DNA from: Siphonodentalium dalli
Taxonomy: Eukaryota > Mollusca > Scaphopoda > Gadilida > Siphonodentaliidae
Length of the DNA stretch: 64,000 nucleotides
Direction: 5' to 3'
NCBI GenBank assembly: GCA_032622095.1
Contig: CP136066.1
Coordinates: 232,258,961 to 232,322,960 of the forward strand
Below the pieces are notes generated by a model, which saw only the letters and a program-made list of their open reading frames with translations, searched no databases and was not told the origin of the DNA. A program made the translations under genes and the position numbers. Below are positions 1 to 11,864 of the stretch, piece by piece (position 1 is the stretch's first letter; the number at the start of each line of letters is the position of its first letter).

Positions 1-96
1 GACAGACGGATGGACGGACGGACGGACGGATGGACGGACGACGGACGAGGAGTGATGACTAGAGCTCCACCGGAGACTTCGTCTCAGGTGAGCTAA
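1..96 (+). mobile_element. 3' end of a tandem-cored (Helentron/pearl-like) element, family 4
   Basis: Seen: a GACGGACGG microsatellite (1-50), then a stem-loop at about 63-94 with an apical TTCG and a near-complementary stem, ending GAGCTAA. The same microsatellite-hairpin-GAGCTAA ending recurs at 54296-54367, so this is a repeat end and not a gene. The body lies outside the window. Family knowledge: Helitrons end in CTRR after a 3' hairpin; Helentron-derived and bivalve pearl-type elements carry central tandem repeats and a microsatellite. Assignment to that class is inference. Confidence 0.6.
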
Positions 97-159
97 AAAG
101 ATAAATGTATGTTTCACAGGAGTGCCTGTATTTCTGGCCAACTTGGGATATAGGATCAC

Positions 160-760
160 GCCAGTACGTATGGACCGTAGAACGGCGACATGTCACTCGA
201 AATCCAAAGGTTCGCTATTCCCAAGGTTCATTATACCGAAGTTTCGCTATTCCCAAGGTTCTCTGTATTCCTCTATATTCAGAATGTTTTTATAACTTGT
301 TATTTTGAAGTTTCATTCTATATTCTAAAGTATTGAGAGGGTTCTTTATTATAAGACTCTTTTTATGAAGGAAATAACTTAAAGGTACTCAATCCGATAA
401 GACGCTGCTAAATTACTCTTTCTTTGGCTTCGGTGGGAAAAAAAAAATTTGATTAGTGTCGAGGAACCCACCCATCAAAGCTCAGAGTTATTAGATATCG
501 ATCTTTGCAGTTGGCTATTTTTATTGTTTCTGGGCCTAATCGTGCCAGAAGCGCGTGAATGTCAAACGGGCGGTCTTCCAGATAAAGATGGATAACTGTA
601 AAATCGTGGAAATAATAACTACTTGGTATTAGAGTTGTCCATCTTTTCTGGTTAAATACGCCCAGAATAGCATACCTTTAGAATAGCGAACCTTCTGAAT
701 AAGAACCTTTGGAATAGCGACCCTTCGGAATAATGAACCTGATCCTGTATGAAGACCCCA
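160..760. repeat. Inverted arrays of a GGTTCGCTATTCC-type motif
   Basis: The motif GGTTCGCTATTCC occurs in direct orientation twice around 208-262 and in reverse orientation (GGAATAGCG, AGAATAGCGAACC) at 667-730. The two clusters point at each other across a ~400-bp spacer, as in a MITE with repeated ends. No target duplication was identified. Confidence 0.4.
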
Positions 761-2005
761 TGACACGTCCATCAATAAATGTATACATGTTTCATGGGAC
801 TGTTTATATATATACATATATAAGACTGGAGTAAAGTTGAGACCAACATGTCTTTGTTAATTTTCAACGAAATTTGGTATGGTGACTCAGGGTGCCCTGG
901 CAGAGTGCATAATGTCGTTAGTTTTTCTAAATTTTGATTTAAACAAATTTAAATTAATAAAAAAAATATGAACATTTGTGAATATTTAGGTACAAATAAA
1001 CCTATTTGCACGAGAATATGTTGCAGCACCAGATATAGAGGAATTTGGGCCACAGTTAGACATAGGTCAGAGTGAGATATTGCCTCTAACATTTCTCTAA
1101 TTTCCAGAACAATATCCATGGCGCCAGTCAAGAGATATTAGCCATATAGCACATGTTACTATATTTCTTCAAAATACAATCATCAGGTGAAGGTTGAATC
1201 TAGCCAAGCGACCAATTTTCAAGGCAAAATTATTTAATTAAATTTTTGCAATTTTAAAGTCACTCAATCGGAATTAACCCTCACAGATTACTATTTCCTT
1301 GACTTCGGAGGTGAGAAATATTTGATTCAAGTCGAGGAACCCACAACATCAAAGCTCAGAGTGATCAGATACCGATGGCCCAGAAAACAGCAGACGAGAA
1401 TACTCTCTCTGACAGAATTGCAGATGAAGATGGATAACTCTAAAATCAACTGTTTTTTTGTGTGTGTCAGATGTTTGACAAACCAGCAATATTCGTTGAG
1501 CAAAAAGTTGATGAATTACAGGTTTATGTCAATTTTAGGCTATAATTGACTGCAGTTAGCATTATTTTCGAGCAATTAAAGGTACTCAATCCGATAAAAC
1601 TCCTCTCAATTACTATTTCAATGGCTTCGGGGGTCAAAAATATTTTATTCGAGTCGAGGAAGTCACCCATCAAAGCTCAGATTTGTTAGATATCGATTTT
1701 AGAAATCTATTATTTTTCATTATTGGGAATACTTTCTGGCCCAGAACACAGTCAAAATTGTGTTATTATTACCACTTGATTTTAGAGTTATCCATCCTTG
1801 TCTGTTTGAATAGTGTTTTGGTGTACACATCTCGAGCAGGTTACGAAATTGACGGCAATTATTACTACTCATCTCGAGCAAATAACAAATTTCAAAAATC
1901 AATATCTAATAACTCTGAGCTTTGTTTGTTTGATGGGTTCCTCGACTCTTAATCAAATATTTTTTAGCCAAAGAAATATTAATATAGGACCCTCTGATCG
2001 GATTG
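375..2005. repeat. ~250-300-bp dispersed repeat, three direct and one inverted copy
   Basis: Copies share, in order, an ACTCAATC(C)G(A/G)A block, a GGCTTCGG-type block, a GTCGAGGAA..CCC block, CATCAAAGCTCAG, and a GATATCGAT block. They start near 380, 1258 and 1576. A reverse-orientation copy covers about 1885-2005, reading CTGAGCTTTG, then GATGGGTTCCTCGAC, then GATCGGATT. Coding frames over this stretch are short and interrupted, so I call no gene here. Confidence 0.6.
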
Positions 2006-2047
2006 TTGTTGTTGGAATCTGTTGGGCTGTTTCCCCATCTGATTTCC

Positions 2048-2692
2048 GGCGAAAGGCGCGATTTGACCTTGAATTGACTATATTGAAAGTCAAGGTCAGG
2101 TCGGGGTCATGATTTGACCCGTCCAAAACACTCCCCGGAGAAAAGTACTACTAAAAGGTATCAAATTTCTTCGAAATGCGTCCGTTTTACCCAACTTGAC
2201 CTTTAATTGACCATTTTGAAGGTCAAGGTCAGGTCGGGGGTCACGATTCGACCTGTCCAAAACACTCCTCTGACAAAAGTACTCATAGGTATCAAATTTC
2301 GTCGAAATCCATCTGTTTTTCCCGATTTGACCTTTGATTAACCATATTGAAGATCAATGTCACATCGGGGCCACGATTTAACCCGTTCAAAACACTCCCC
2401 AGACAAAAGTATCCCTAGGTATCAAATTTTATTGAAATCCGTCCGTTTTTCCCAATTTGACCTTGAATTGACTGTTTTAAAGGTCAATGTCAGATCGGGG
2501 TCACGATTTTGACCCATCCAAAACATACCCCAGACAAAAGTACCCCTAGGTATCAAATTTCGTCGAAATTCATCCGTTTTACCCGATTTGACATTGAATT
2601 GACCTTTTTGAAGGTCAGGTCGAGGTCACGATTTGATCCGTCCAAAACACTTCCCTGACACAAGTACCCCTAATATGAAATTCGTCGAAATC
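2048..2692 (+). repeat. ~130-bp tandem array with AGGTCA half-sites, 5 copies
   Basis: Units begin with a TTTGACCTT(G)AATTGAC block at about 2061, 2198, 2330, 2456 and 2586. Each continues with GAAGGTCAAGGTCAGGTC, GGGGTCACGATTTGACC, CCAAAACACTCCC and TATCAAATTTCGTCGAAAT. The AGGTCAAGGTCA spacing gives a dense set of nuclear-receptor-type half-sites in each unit. Copies differ by substitutions and small indels, so the array is not young. Confidence 0.8.
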
Positions 2693-2707
2693 TATGGAAA
2701 GCCGAAG

Positions 2708-2745
2708 GGGACATATGCTAGTTGCTAATTGCTAGTTGCTAGTTA
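2708..2745 (+). repeat. Short TGCTAGT tandem repeat
   Basis: About five 7-bp units of TGCTAGT with one variant (TGCTAAT), directly after the 130-bp array. It may mark the end of that repeat's element. Confidence 0.6.
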
Positions 2746-3437
2746 TACGATGCATGACTTGAAACGGTTTTTTCAGGGTGTTTCAAACTAGGATATAGAA
2801 TTATTCTGCGTTTCAAATGGTGATGAATTATAGAATTTTATTTGGGAGATAAATGCATGGCGATTTATGAATGTTTATGATACTCCTCGAAGTCATTATT
2901 GAATACTCTACGATTGTTAGAGTCTGCATCGAAAACCATCAAAGGTCAAACTATGTTTACGCTCATATGCAGATGAGCATCTAATTATACCGCAAGCGTA
3001 CATAAAAAGACAGCAGTTGGTTCCACTAGATTTGCATAAGACGGTATCAAGATTCCCAGACTAGTGCAAATACCGTAATTGAGAATAGACAGTTTCTACA
3101 TCACCAATCAAGATATCTATAGAACTAATGAAATCACGGCACTCCGTAGTGACGTCATGAAATATATATTAAGAACCAATCAAATCCTGATTCTAGCTTA
3201 ATGATGTCATTACTTCATGAGCACCTTTACAAATATGGAATATCACAGATTCTCTTTGTCTCAGAATTTATAGCATCAACAATCCATTCTTTCAACAATC
3301 TTAAACAACATTAAATTGCGCATAATTTATTAATAATTTATTAATAATTAATCAAGCAGTGCAGCACTTTGACTCGTGGCGGACACTCTATATTCTATTC
3401 CAACTTCGGGTGACATTCCGGAGCTTACGAGGCTTGT
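2746..3437. other. Non-coding; probable 5' region of the DIRS-like element
   Basis: No supported gene. The right part (about 3140-3430) precedes gag and holds a perfect TGACGTCA (CRE-type) site at 3150-3157, a TGATGTCAT variant near 3203, and a TTTATTAATAA repeat near 3325-3350. It may be the 5' untranslated or terminal region of the DIRS-like element. I could not find the matching inverted or split-direct terminal repeat downstream. Confidence 0.35.
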
Positions 3438-3461
3438 TTGTTACAACTTTTGGAGTTCTGC

Positions 3462-4789
3462 TATGGGAAAAGCGAAAACAAAAACAAATGGCCGAACTCG
3501 AGACGTGGACGTTCGGCCGTAGATGACGATGCCGAAATTTCGGCACACAATGAAACTAATCCGTGGGACCGTACTCCAGATCCAAAAAATTGGACAACAA
3601 GGAAGCTGCGGTCGGAATTGTTGAAACACGGCGTCCGGACACCAAAAAGTTTCAAAAAATCGGAACTTGCGAAGTTGTGGGATGCCAACGCCGGAGTCCA
3701 GAATAGCAGTGATGATGAGGACGTTATTTGTGAATCAATTGGAAAGCCAAATAAGGGCAAATCGAATTCTAAATCTACATGTTCAAAGGAGGCAGGCTTC
3801 AAATCTGGATTCCAATGTGGCAATGTCAGTGACAGCCATCAAGCTCAAGATGTAAACATTAATAAACTCCTCCAACAAAGGGAGGAATTAGAAATCCTTA
3901 TTCAAAGGAACCAACAATACCTAGACGGGCAACATGCCTCCACAAGTACGCATGTGTCAGATGGTTACAAAACCACGATGCCATCCTATAGGCCCAGTCC
4001 GGATAACTCAGCTTCACACGTCACAGACTTTTCGCTTGGTGAGTCCAATTCTCTAATGGGAACTCATGGTGTCCCATTGGCAAGTCTGCCAAGTATCGAC
4101 CCTGACATCACTCCTGGGCTTCGTTCTGACATTCTAGCAGGCAAAGATATAAATCTAGCCAGGCTGTTGATGCCTCCACTGGATACCAAGAACTCAGAAA
4201 AGATTTACGATGCAAGATTGTCCAAAAAACTCTCTTTGCCAGAATTTATACAAGCCTTCGGTAAATACCGAAATGTCATCTGTGAAGTGTTTCCAAATCG
4301 CAGAAATGAATTTGATGTGTATTTATATGACATAGTCACAATTTCCTCACAATATGGGGAAGCCTTTTATGATTACCACACATCATTTCAGCAAAGGCTG
4401 CAGCTTGGTTGGCACGGGGGACGAAAGTTGATTGGGCAGTTAGGGACAACAACTTGTTTTGTTCTATTTTTACGAACAAAAGAACATTGTCATGCTAAAT
4501 TGCCTTAGTCCGCATCATAGCTCGAAATTTTGTCCAATCAACTCGTCATTCAAAGTGTCAGCTGCAACCAAACCCAATCAATTTGAAGCCAATGGTAACC
4601 AAGCAACTTCAGGGCAGCCCTCAGTCTGTCTTATGTTTAATTCGGTTCGAGGTTGCAGATTTGCCACGGCATGTAGATATACTCGATCTTTGTAGCATAT
4701 GCCAAGGCCCCCATGCCAAGACTGTCTGCAGCCATAAATCAACTAAGCCGAATTTTCCTAATCCTAAATTTTCCTTTTCTCGCAAATGA
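3462..4789 (+). pseudogene. gag: DIRS-type Gag-like protein, frameshifted
   Basis: The longest uninterrupted frame is about 3438-4508. It has no in-frame ATG near its 5' end, whereas ATG 3462 opens a short frame that stops at the TAG near 3519, so a frameshift between about 3490 and 3525 is likely. Seen: a SAP-like segment (PKNWTTRKLRSELLKHGV, about residues 50-67 of the long frame), a glutamine-rich stretch with coiled-coil character (LLQQREELEILIQRNQQYL), and a conserved core (KLSLPEFIQAFGKYRNVICE). The C-terminal zinc-binding part, with Cys/His spacing CLMFNSVRGCRF and CSICQGPHAKTVC, lies in two other frames at 4459-4695 and 4583-4789, so at least two more frameshifts exist. It would package the element RNA. 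Confident as a gag remnant, less so on the start. Confidence 0.75.
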
Positions 4790-4795
4790 CTGGAC

Positions 4796-6946
4796 TTGAA
4801 CAAAATTTCTACAGAAGAATTTCACTTAATTCCCAATTGCATTAAAACGCCAGTTAATGTTAAAGTTCTGTCAAATTTTCTAAAAGATCACCCCGACCGT
4901 CCATTTGTCGAGTACTTAATTGAAGGTTTCACAGACGGATTCAATACTGGCATTTGTGAAGTTCCAACAACGCCGTTAATCCTTCGCAATCTTCAGTCGG
5001 CAATAAAAAACCCAGACACAGTCGACAAATTAATCAAGAAAGAACTGAATCAAGGCTTTATTTTCGGCCCTTTTATACAACCACCCTTTTCAAACTATAG
5101 GATTAACCCTATTGGCATTGCCAAAAGAAAAATTTCCAAAAAACAGAGACTAATCGTTGACCTCTCTGCACTTCACAACTCGGAAACTCAGAAGTCAATA
5201 AACTCTCTTATTGACAAGGAACATTGCTCTCTAACGTACGTCACGGTCGATCATGTCGTAAAAATTGTTCAAGAACTTGGGCCCTTTTGTAAGCTTTTTT
5301 CTACGGATATTGCGGCTGCTACTAAAAGAGAGTTATGGCCCCTATATGGCATCAGCTGGAGAGACAAATTTTATTTTTACTCTCAATTGTGTTTTGGCAG
5401 TCGCAGCTCACCCAAAATCTTCGACTCACTATCTCAAGCGGTATGTTGGATAGCATCAAATATATTTAATGTACCCAACTGTCTACACTACTTAGACGAT
5501 TATCTGGCAGTCATACCCACCAATATTGATGCACATTCAATTTCCTCCACCTTCATGAACATATTGAAAGAGCTAGGGATACCATTGGCTTTAGAAAAAA
5601 CCGAGGGACCTACTTACTGTCTTGATTCTTGGTAGTCCAAGTCTTCTCGTACTAAAACCGGCTAAGATATTGGGATGGAGGTGCCGGTCTTTAGTCCGAG
5701 TTCCAGGCCCATGCATTCTTATGACATGACTTAAGCGTTAGTGACCCGCTCAAATAAAACCACAATTATATGAAATAAAATATCACAATTGCGACAATAA
5801 ACGGATATTTTCCGCAGAAGACATGCTATTTTATCTGAAACCCACATCAGTTGTGAATTTAAAACGGTAATTTAATGCGAAAAGAGACATTTATCTCAAT
5901 GTTTACAATTTTTTAAAAGTATGCGAACTCGGTTGACCTCGCGAACTGTGTTCGGCATTTTCTGTTGAAAATATTCCATAGATTTTGGACAACAACGCAA
6001 ATTACGATGAATTCTCCATTGTAATCATAATTATGTGTGTCAATAAATAAAATAATAAATAGATTAATTAAACATTGGAGATATAAATGTAATACACTAA
6101 ATAAATGAACCTTAAGTTTGAAAAGTCCCACTAAAACGGAAGAACTATATTTCGAAACTGTGTGATTCGGTTCTCCGATTATTTTATCAATACAGATGTC
6201 AAAATGCACATCACACGCATGGCAACTCGGCAAGTCAGACACAAGAGTTCTAATTTGCTCCAATTTTGACAAGTTGCTTGCGAAAATTGTCAACAAAACT
6301 ACCGTTCTGATCCTCCATTATGTCATTAAGTTTTTAGTGCGGGAATTGTTCTGAAAGCACATAGAAAACTGGACTTTCGGGCGATCGGTTTTCGCCATTT
6401 TTGTTCGGAAAACCCGCGCTATATATAGAAACGGAAAGTAGAATTCCCAGAACAAACAGCGGATTATGCCGAACTTATTCGGACCACTTCGGCTTTCGGT
6501 TAAAACGTAAACAAACAGAGAAACAAATCGATGTTTGTGTCAATCAACCGGAATATTCTATGTGTAATTTAACATTAAAGTTAGATTATTATACACCATT
6601 ATGACCATAAGATGTAAGCCTTTCCGATGTATATAGCATCATGTATTGATTTGCTAGGTAAATCGAGTAAAATACACCACAAATTCCCGCCACAGATCGT
6701 GGGCGTAAGTCGTGTCATAGGATTGGTATACAAGCGGTCTTGGACTAAAGACCGGCACCTCCATCCCAATATCTTAGCCGGTTTTAGTACGAGAAGACTT
6801 GGACTAGATTCTTGGGTGTCATATTGGACACTGAAAAGATGGAAAGTAGATTACCTCAAGATAAGTTAACTAGGCTTCAGGATATGGTTGCTTCATTCTT
6901 GCATAGAAAAACATGTACAAAGCAAGAAATGCTGAGTTTATTTAGT
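4796..6946 (+). pseudogene. DIRS-type reverse transcriptase, split by a MULE-like insertion
   Basis: The 5' part (4796-5632) contains RT motifs: a conserved QRLIVDLSALH segment, motif A region KLFSTDIAAA, a motif B region FGSRSSPKIFD, and motif C YLDDYLA. The segment between motif A and KRELWPLYGI is shorter than in relatives, suggesting a deletion of several residues. The thumb continues at about 6808-6946 (GVILDTEKMESRLPQDKL). Between them lies the 5633-6806 transposon. The site was already out of frame before that insertion: both 9-bp target copies lack one T. A good ATG is absent, as is common for the overlapping second frame of these elements. Non-functional. Confidence 0.85.
5624..6815 (+). 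mobile_element. MULE-like non-autonomous element, 65-bp perfect TIRs, 9-bp TSD
   Basis: Element 5633-6806 (1174 bp). Terminal inverted repeats start TAGTCCAAGTCTTCTCGTAC and match perfectly for 65 bp (5633-5697 against 6806-6742). The target GATTCTTGG is duplicated at 5624-5632 and 6807-6815. Nine-bp duplications with long TIRs are the hallmark of Mutator-like elements. No transposase frame is seen; the longest frame (5913-6296, minus) is low-complexity and unrecognised. It must be mobilised in trans. Confidence 0.85.
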
Positions 6947-6950
6947 CCGG

Positions 6951-8335
6951 GAGCTAATAGGGGTACCCTTGCACCCCCCCTGGGACTTAACTTCACCCCA
7001 CTCATTTTGTTCCTTATTATGTCCTTCAACTTTTAAGCAATGTTAACAAGAACAAAAAGTGGCCGTGTAGACTCCAGACAAGATGGCGTCCATCATGGCC
7101 GCCGTTTTTCAGACCATACCCTAAGTCAGTTTTATGCAAATTATAGCGGGAAATTCTTGTAAATTGTATACAAATGTATATATTTTTGTGAAGCTGAGAC
7201 ATAATGACACTTTTTTGGGCCAAAATTGAAACTCACCATCCAAGATGGCCACCAAAATGGCCACCGGAAGTTGAAAATATAACATTTTTTCACAAATATC
7301 TTCTAGATCAATTCATACTGTTTGGAACTGGTTGAGTAATGCAACTTTATTTTGTGTTTTGTATATTAACTGATCACTGGAGCAACGAAATATGCAATTA
7401 TTGGGGCCCTAACCCCTTCCGATCCCTCAAAAATTCGATTTTACAGAATGCGGTATAAAATTTCACAAAAAAATCACAATTGGGATTCTAGTCATATTTC
7501 AACAAGAAATGAACAGAACTTTGTAATGTAAGTGAGGCATATCATAAACTATTAATATTCCAAATCACTGGAACCAAAATTCTTACTTTGGCTCAAAATG
7601 GCTGCCAATATGGCCGCCAAAATATGGAAAATGATAAATATTACACCAGCGTGTCCTGCAATCGCTTACAAGTTGTGGTTGATGTATAAAATTGGCTATT
7701 CTGCATTCTATACATTGAATACTAACATGTCTGATGCACCATGGTTAATTGTTACTATTGTCACCCCTGACATCGTAAAAAATATTGGACTTTTCTCTCA
7801 AAAACTTGACATAAATATTGGCAAAAATTAACTTTTCAGGTTTGGACCATTTTTTCAGGTAAAATATAACTATCTTTGGATTGAAAGGTGTTTATTGATT
7901 TGGTCTATCTTAAATGTGTCACACTACGGTGTTTATAGACTAAATTGCTCAAGATGGCTTCCAAAATGACAACCAAATTTGTAGAATGTTAATTTTTTAT
8001 ATATATCCCGAACATTCTCTGCATTATCCGAAAAGGTAGCATATTGTGACTCACTTGGTTATTATACATGTTAGTTAATTAACTGACAACTACATGTTCT
8101 ATTCTGGTTGTCTCAGTTCCATATGGGGCATGACAAATTCATTTTAAAGTATGCAATTTTGCAGAGAACCTCTTTTGTGATTTTGGCCACATTTATTGAA
8201 AGGAAATGGGCAGAACTTTGATACAGAACTGAGATGGACCATAATCTGTGGCTATTCTGGTCCATTATGATAACAAAAATGTCAACAAGATACAGTGCGG
8301 ATGCCAAGATCATAGCCAGGGAGTTACTCTATGAT
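6951..8335 (+). repeat. Left arm of the foldback element
   Basis: Landmarks matched in reverse complement: 7021-7050 with 16640-16670, 7230-7375 with 16313-16445, 7400-7620 with 14570-14835, 7640-8100 with 14100-14560, and 8110-8335 with 13840-14095. The arm contains repeated AAGATGGC/AAAATGGC motifs (7081, 7242, 7597, 7952). Open frames within it are short and not conserved in the other arm. Confidence 0.85.
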
Positions 8336-8738
8336 CATATGTGAGGTGAATAGGTATACAGGGAGTTATTGTATGTCATGACTGATGTGAGTAGGTATAC
8401 AATGAGTGACTATAAGGTTATGAGTGGGTTGTCCATGGTAAGATGCATCTAGGTATACAGGGAGAGGTCATGGTCAGGTGTGAGGTCAATCGGTATGCAT
8501 GGAGTGACTCTATGGTGTATGATTGTGTATATTCAGTACGGGTGCAACCGGTGTACCTGTATGGTTATTGGTGTGGTGTATGGATATAGCTACATGGTCA
8601 TCTATGTGTTGATTATGTATATATGGAGTGACTGTAAGGTCCTGGGTGGTATGTGCATGTGTTGTCTGTATGATCATGGATGGGGTGTGTGGATAAATAG
8701 GGAGTGATTTTATGGTTACGGGTAATGTGTACAGGTAT

Positions 8739-11700
8739 ACATGCAGGGATGTGCCAATCCCCAAAATAGTCCCGGGCGGGAGGGTCATCGGTCCGATTGG
8801 ACGACCATGGTTCGCCCAATAGGAAGAAAATTTGGATTATTAGCGCTCGCAAACGCGTTTTCCTTGCATTTCGGGTGTAAGATACACCACAAGGCCTCTG
8901 ACAAATTATCATAAAATAGGGACATTTCATATTTTAAATTTGGGCGAACATAATTTGAAAGTCAGTGTAACTCACCCGGTATAAGAATCCTCTGCATATT
9001 CTTTATATAAATCCAATTATTTAACAGGTTAATCCGGTACACTAAACTGAAACGGCGGCATTATATCAAAGGCTGTCTTGGCGTCACAAGAACACGTGCC
9101 AATCATCGCCTTCCTTCTTTTTACTATACACAGTGTCGTCTATTTACAATGTTTATTTATACAACTTCAGTTACGTCACACTTTCATGGAATGGACCTTT
9201 AATCGCCTATTCTTTCCGTTTGCCCACAGTTTAACCGCATCGTGGCAGGGGAAATCTTCCAGGGGCGGTCCTTCAATTACTATACGCATGACCGCGTCTA
9301 ACGTTTCCTCCACCATGCGGTTTCTGAGACATGATTTGATCAGTTTCATCTGGCTGAAATCACGCTCAACGTCTGCGGTATGTGGTGGTACCACTCGATA
9401 TATTTCAGCCAGGTGTGATGTTATTGGATAAACCATTCTCAGTGGGTTTTTCGAATGCCCCGTCAAAGCACGTACAACATCTCGAGTATTCATCTTCTCC
9501 ATGTTCAGTGCCATATATTCCCGAAAATCATCCCATTCTTCCTTTGCCTCATCAACTGAATAGCCGCCAAATTGGTTGATGAGGGTCTGAATTTCGCTCT
9601 TTCCGTAATCTTTATCTCGTTTGTCCATATGAGAAGGGTTGAATATTCCGAATGAAGTAATTACACCAGAATCGGTAAATCTGTTATCCAAGTTTGAAAT
9701 AATATTGTTAATGAAGGGAATCTTCACGTCAGCACGATATTTGTCCACCATTTCACTCTCAGTGTCACCCTTTCCACGAATATTTCTTTTGTTGTAGCTT
9801 ACATTAACGCCTGCTTCTTTCAAAGAATTGATGTATGCCAAAATTTCTTTTAAGTTGTCACTGTCATAATCATTTTCGGACATTTTCGAGATTTTATTTC
9901 TTGTTGATTGCACAACGGGAGCTACAAGAGCATAATCAAGTTCACTGTCCTGGAATATTTTGGACAGTCGGTTGATTTTAGGCAGAACATCACAGAATAA
10001 AAGTAGAGTGGCAATAAATTGAAAGTCCGACATAAACGTGCTCAGACCCGCAGCTTTGGCATCACCTCGTTCTTCAGATTCTCTCTCCAAGCTGATAATA
10101 ATGCTGGCCAATGTTTTCTTTATTCGTGCCACACATAACCCAACAGAAAGCCATCGTGTTGAAGAGGGTTCTAACACCTTTAGTGCTGGTTAATCTAGCA
10201 GATCCTGAATAGCCTTTAGCCCAGCAGCACGAACGGCACTGTTGTCGTAGAAGTCATATAATTGCCGAATTATGTCCTTAAATTTCTTGATATATGGAAC
10301 TTTGTCGCCTGCCTGTGACGCTGCCAGGTTTAGCTTATGGGCAGCACAGTGACATCCGATGGCCTTACAACGATCGACTTCGGGAAATTTAGTTTGGTCA
10401 GCTTCTTGTTCATCTATAATCAGCTTAACTGCGCCATTGAACTTTCCAGCCATGGTCGAGGCCCCATCTGTACCAATGGCTCTCAATTTCTGGAATGACA
10501 GATCTTTACTTTTGACGAAATCAGTTACTTTCTTGGCGATATTCTTGCCGTCAAGTCTAACTACGAGGTCTTGGTTTGAACCATCGGATGATGCAAGTGG
10601 CTGAATAATCTTGAGATATTTGGTCACAATTTCACCTGAATGTACATAGCGGGCCCTCACGATCATCTGCTCTTGAATAGCACAATCAGTCGTTTCGTCA
10701 AACATCAATGCATAACTGACTGATGAGCGAAGTCTTTCCATGATGTTTTCTTCGATTACTGACGATATGCACGCTAACATTTCCTGGATTGACTTTCTGC
10801 TTGTGTAGTGTGCATTTTTCCCCATCCTAATTTTCTCTTTTAGATTCAGAGACATATAGTCCATGAGGTCCAGTAGAGGTACAAAGTTTGTTGTATGCGA
10901 AATTCTTTGTTTGCACAAGAAGTACAGGCATGCGAAAGTTCTGCTCATGTCGTTCATTGACAGCGACGGAACTATAGTTTCCTTGACGTCCGTTTGCTGT
11001 TTATCGACGCTAAGCTTGGATGCAATTTTGTGCGCATTCGACTTCTCGTGATCCACAATGCTCTCTAAGCGAATGCGTTTACATGGCTGTTTGTTCCATG
11101 TCTCGCGGTCAAATGGCTGCATGTCATGCTTCCAACAGAATTCACAAAACATGCCCACATCTGTCACGTACAGTAGCGACGGTCTATCCTTGTTCCATGA
11201 TGTTTTAAATCACGTGGCATGCTTCGATCGTTTTGGTTGTCTGTTCAGATTCTGGGAGCTTTCTTTTTTTCTGGATTACAGCATCGCATTCTGGTCTAAC
11301 GGTATCTGGTGCAACAGTATCGACAGATTTTCTCTTCTTCTCTTTCTGAATGGAACCATCGCATTCTGAGCTATCAGATGCAGTAGTATCGACAGGTTTT
11401 GCTTTGTCATCATCCAGCAGCTTTTTACTTTTCGGAGTTTGAGTGAAAAATTTCAATAACGACATCGTTTTGGCTTAGGATCATTGAAACTGGACGTTTC
11501 AAATTCACCCCGGGACTTTTAACTCCAGCGCGTGCCTACGGCTCAGCACGCGCGGAAAGTATTTGATTATGTCGGCTCTTTGTAATAAAATTCACCGGTC
11601 ATCGCAGACCTTTTGACACCTCATTAATCAAGGCTCCCCACTTGCTTTATAGGAGGCATTAAAATGCCTCAGACGGCAACATGTCGTCGCTATCAGACAT

Positions 11701-11864
11701 GCAAGATGTCGTTATCATCAAGAGAACTCGGCACAATTTACAATGCGAGTACAGTTGTGATCGTAAAAATGTGCCGGGCGCACTGGTTTGAAAACGTAGT
11801 GACTCCCGGGCGATTGTTTTGAGTGGTGGGTGCCCCCGCCCGGCATGAGCACATCCCTGACATG
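8739..11864 (-). mobile_element. hAT transposon, near-autonomous, 5-bp TSD
   Basis: Element 8744-11859 (3116 bp). Ends are CAGGGATGTGC at 8744 and its reverse complement at 11849-11859. ACATG is duplicated at 8739-8743 and 11860-11864. Removing the element with one ACATG rebuilds a normal minisatellite unit (GGTATACATGGAATGACTG). The transposase gene on the minus strand fills most of the element. CAGGG ends fit hAT; 5-bp duplications are shorter than the classical 8 bp but are reported for some hAT groups. Confidence 0.85.
9176..11465 (-). pseudogene. hAT-family transposase (KIAA1586/ZMYM-like), one stop and one frameshift
   Basis: Cut-and-paste transposase, about 760 residues if both lesions are ignored, a full length for the family. 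The N-terminus (11465-11205) opens MSLLKFFTQ. The frame then shifts by one near 11205-11215, entering the segment with a CEFC...H zinc-binding motif (about 11150-11050). Catalytic acidic residues are visible: Asp in LMFDETTD, Asp in GTDGASTMAG, and Glu in the C-terminal TADVERDFSQ block, where the hAT dimerisation domain ends with RNRM. The conserved STRWLS lies just after a single TAA stop at 10192-10190, in the same frame as both flanks. So only one nonsense change and one frameshift separate it from an intact gene, which points to recent inactivation. Host-domesticated status is unlikely because TIRs and TSD are present. Confidence 0.9.

Noticed and set aside
5913-6296. 127-residue minus-strand frame inside the MULE-like element as a transposase
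   Set aside because: Low-complexity, no DDE or zinc-finger motif, far too short for a MULE transposase.
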